A DNA stretch of 25,174 nucleotides, taken from contig JBJKRW010000090.1 in NCBI GenBank assembly GCA_046704445.1, positions 1 to 25,174 of the forward strand. Direction: 5' to 3'. A program made the position numbers and the translations under genes. The notes beneath the pieces are model-generated. The model searched no databases. It worked only from the letters and a program-made list of their open reading frames with translations, and was not told the origin of the DNA. The DNA comes from JBJKRW01 sp046704445. GTDB taxonomy: Bacteria; Patescibacteriota; Microgenomatia; UBA1406; GWC2-37-13. This document shows, piece by piece, positions 24,364 to 25,174 of this stretch (the first letter of the stretch is position 1; every line of letters begins with the position of its first letter).

Positions 24364-25174
24364 TTATGTGGCGTGAATCAATTTGTAGATTTTAATATTG
24401 TCTATTGTCCATATTTTATCAATTTTTGCCTTTCCGAACATGGATATGTTCCAGGAAGGGGAATTGATGACTTCGCAGGGTTCTTTGTTGCAGAGCACGA
24501 ACATTTGGCTGGTAATCTGCACTTTGGCCCGGTCTGCGGGGATAAGGCCTTTAAGTTCAAGGAAATAAAGATAGTTGTCTTCGTTGAATTCAACCGGCCA
24601 GGTCGCAATATTGAAAGGCTTGTTCTGGATTTTTTCTGCGAGAAAATCCGCCACTTCCTGCGACTGTCTGATTTGATTATTTCCCTTACCGAAAAAGAAG
24701 TAATAATGCCGTGACTGGATGAATACATAGGAAATGATAAAAAGCAGGACGATCACACTGCCTGCGGGCCTGAGGCGAGAAATAGCGAGATACAACAAAT
24801 AAGACAATATCAGAAAAAAACTGAAATATACGGGACCGTAATAATGAGGAAATCTGCCGCTGTTTAACAACGCAAAACCGAAAAGGTAAAAGAACAGATT
24901 GAGAAAATTCAGTTGAAGGAACGCGTTTAATGATGTTCTTTTGAGAATAAAATAAAGAACCAGCAGGAAAAAAAACAATATCACGCCAAGTCCCGGATAG
25001 AGCGGAAGCTGAAAACTGTGCTGAAACAGCATGGCAACCGTATCGAGAAATCTTGAGATATATGAGCTATGCCCGACGATTCCTTCCTGTGTAAAAAGCT
25101 TGACAAGATTGGACAGATTAATGAAATGGTGCCGCATGTCAAACACCACAAGGGGGAGGTTGACAAATATAAAC
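24364..25174 (-). CDS. PMT/ArnT-like GT-C glycosyltransferase, partial (5' end outside window)
   Basis: The minus-strand frame is open from the window edge to a TAA at 24366-24364, giving about 269 C-terminal residues. GTG codons near 25149 are internal, because coding continues upstream with FVNLPLVVFDMRHHF. A segment LPL(V/L)xFDxRHxF precedes the middle loop in many GT39-type enzymes of this group, which supports the family call. Several helices follow (residues near FFFLLVLYFILK and GPVYFSFFLILSYLL), then a soluble C-terminal domain with PFNIATWPVEF. The catalytic first loop is outside the window. The ALG5-like GT2 starts three bases after its stop, so this enzyme belongs to the same operon, whose promoter lies further right. 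Confidence 0.75.
   Translation of the reverse strand, partial: FIFVNLPLVVFDMRHHFINLSNLVKLFTQEGIVGHSSYISRFLDTVAMLFQHSFQLPLYPGLGVILFFFLLVLYFILKRTSLNAFLQLNFLNLFFYLFGFALLNSGRFPHYYGPVYFSFFLILSYLLYLAISRLRPAGSVIVLLFIISYVFIQSRHYYFFFGKGNNQIRQSQEVADFLAEKIQNKPFNIATWPVEFNEDNYLYFLELKGLIPADRAKVQITSQMFVLCNKEPCEVINSPSWNISMFGKAKIDKIWTIDNIKIYKLIHAT

Noticed and set aside
1..25174. TGA read as glycine (code 25, as in some CPR lineages)
   Set aside because: Genes end at TGA in sensible places, for example 2338-2340 and in the ATGA overlaps. No reading frame needs TGA read-through to complete a domain.
10707..25174. Wzy-type O-antigen polymerase or WaaL ligase among the membrane proteins
   Set aside because: Every polytopic product here has GT-C or flippase features. 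None shows the long central periplasmic loop and flanking helices typical of Wzy/WaaL.

Overview
The window is a dense, AT-rich bacterial segment devoted almost entirely to building a cell-surface glycan. I count 19 genes, two of them cut by the window edges. Fifteen are polytopic membrane proteins that look like GT-C glycosyltransferases (PMT/ArnT-like, GT87/Gpi18-like or PTPS-related/YfhO-like). Three are cytoplasm-facing GT2 glycosyltransferases, and one is a Wzx-like flippase. There are no RNA genes, mobile elements or CRISPR arrays. No nucleotide-sugar enzymes, initiating phosphoglycosyltransferase or recognisable Wzy polymerase are visible. TGA acts as a stop, so the genetic code is standard. 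The expanded GT-C set, compact layout and lack of Shine-Dalgarno sequences suggest a Candidate Phyla Radiation bacterium, perhaps Microgenomates. This assignment is inference from style, not from a marker gene.

Layout. Positions 1-2340 (+) hold the tail of one GT-C enzyme and a complete 677-residue GT-C protein. Positions 2341-3183 (-) hold a rhamnosyltransferase-like GT2, head-to-head with a GT-C-like gene at 3175-4881 (+). Positions 4863-12158 form a minus-strand operon transcribed from the right: Wzx-like flippase, WaaE-like GT2, Gpi18-like GT-C, GT-C with a large extracytoplasmic domain, and a PMT/ArnT-like GT-C. A 172-base region between the two chosen start codons (12159-12330) holds divergent promoters, including a degenerate 39-bp tandem promoter repeat that drives the PTPS-related gene at 12331-14112 (+). 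Positions 14032-25174 form a second minus-strand operon of at least nine genes, transcribed from beyond the right edge: a partial GT-C, an ALG5/DPM1-like GT2, then seven GT-C enzymes in series with overlaps or gaps of a few bases.

Working model (inference). The ALG5-like GT2 charges a polyprenyl phosphate with a sugar on the cytoplasmic side. The GT-C enzymes use such lipid-linked sugars outside the membrane, each perhaps making a different linkage. The two other GT2 enzymes add sugars on the cytoplasmic side from nucleotide-sugar donors, and the flippase exports the lipid-linked intermediate. With so many GT-C enzymes and so few GT2 enzymes, most linkages would be formed outside the membrane, unlike a classical Wzx/Wzy locus.

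No stretch over 300 bases lacks a gene. The only sizeable non-coding region is 12159-12330.
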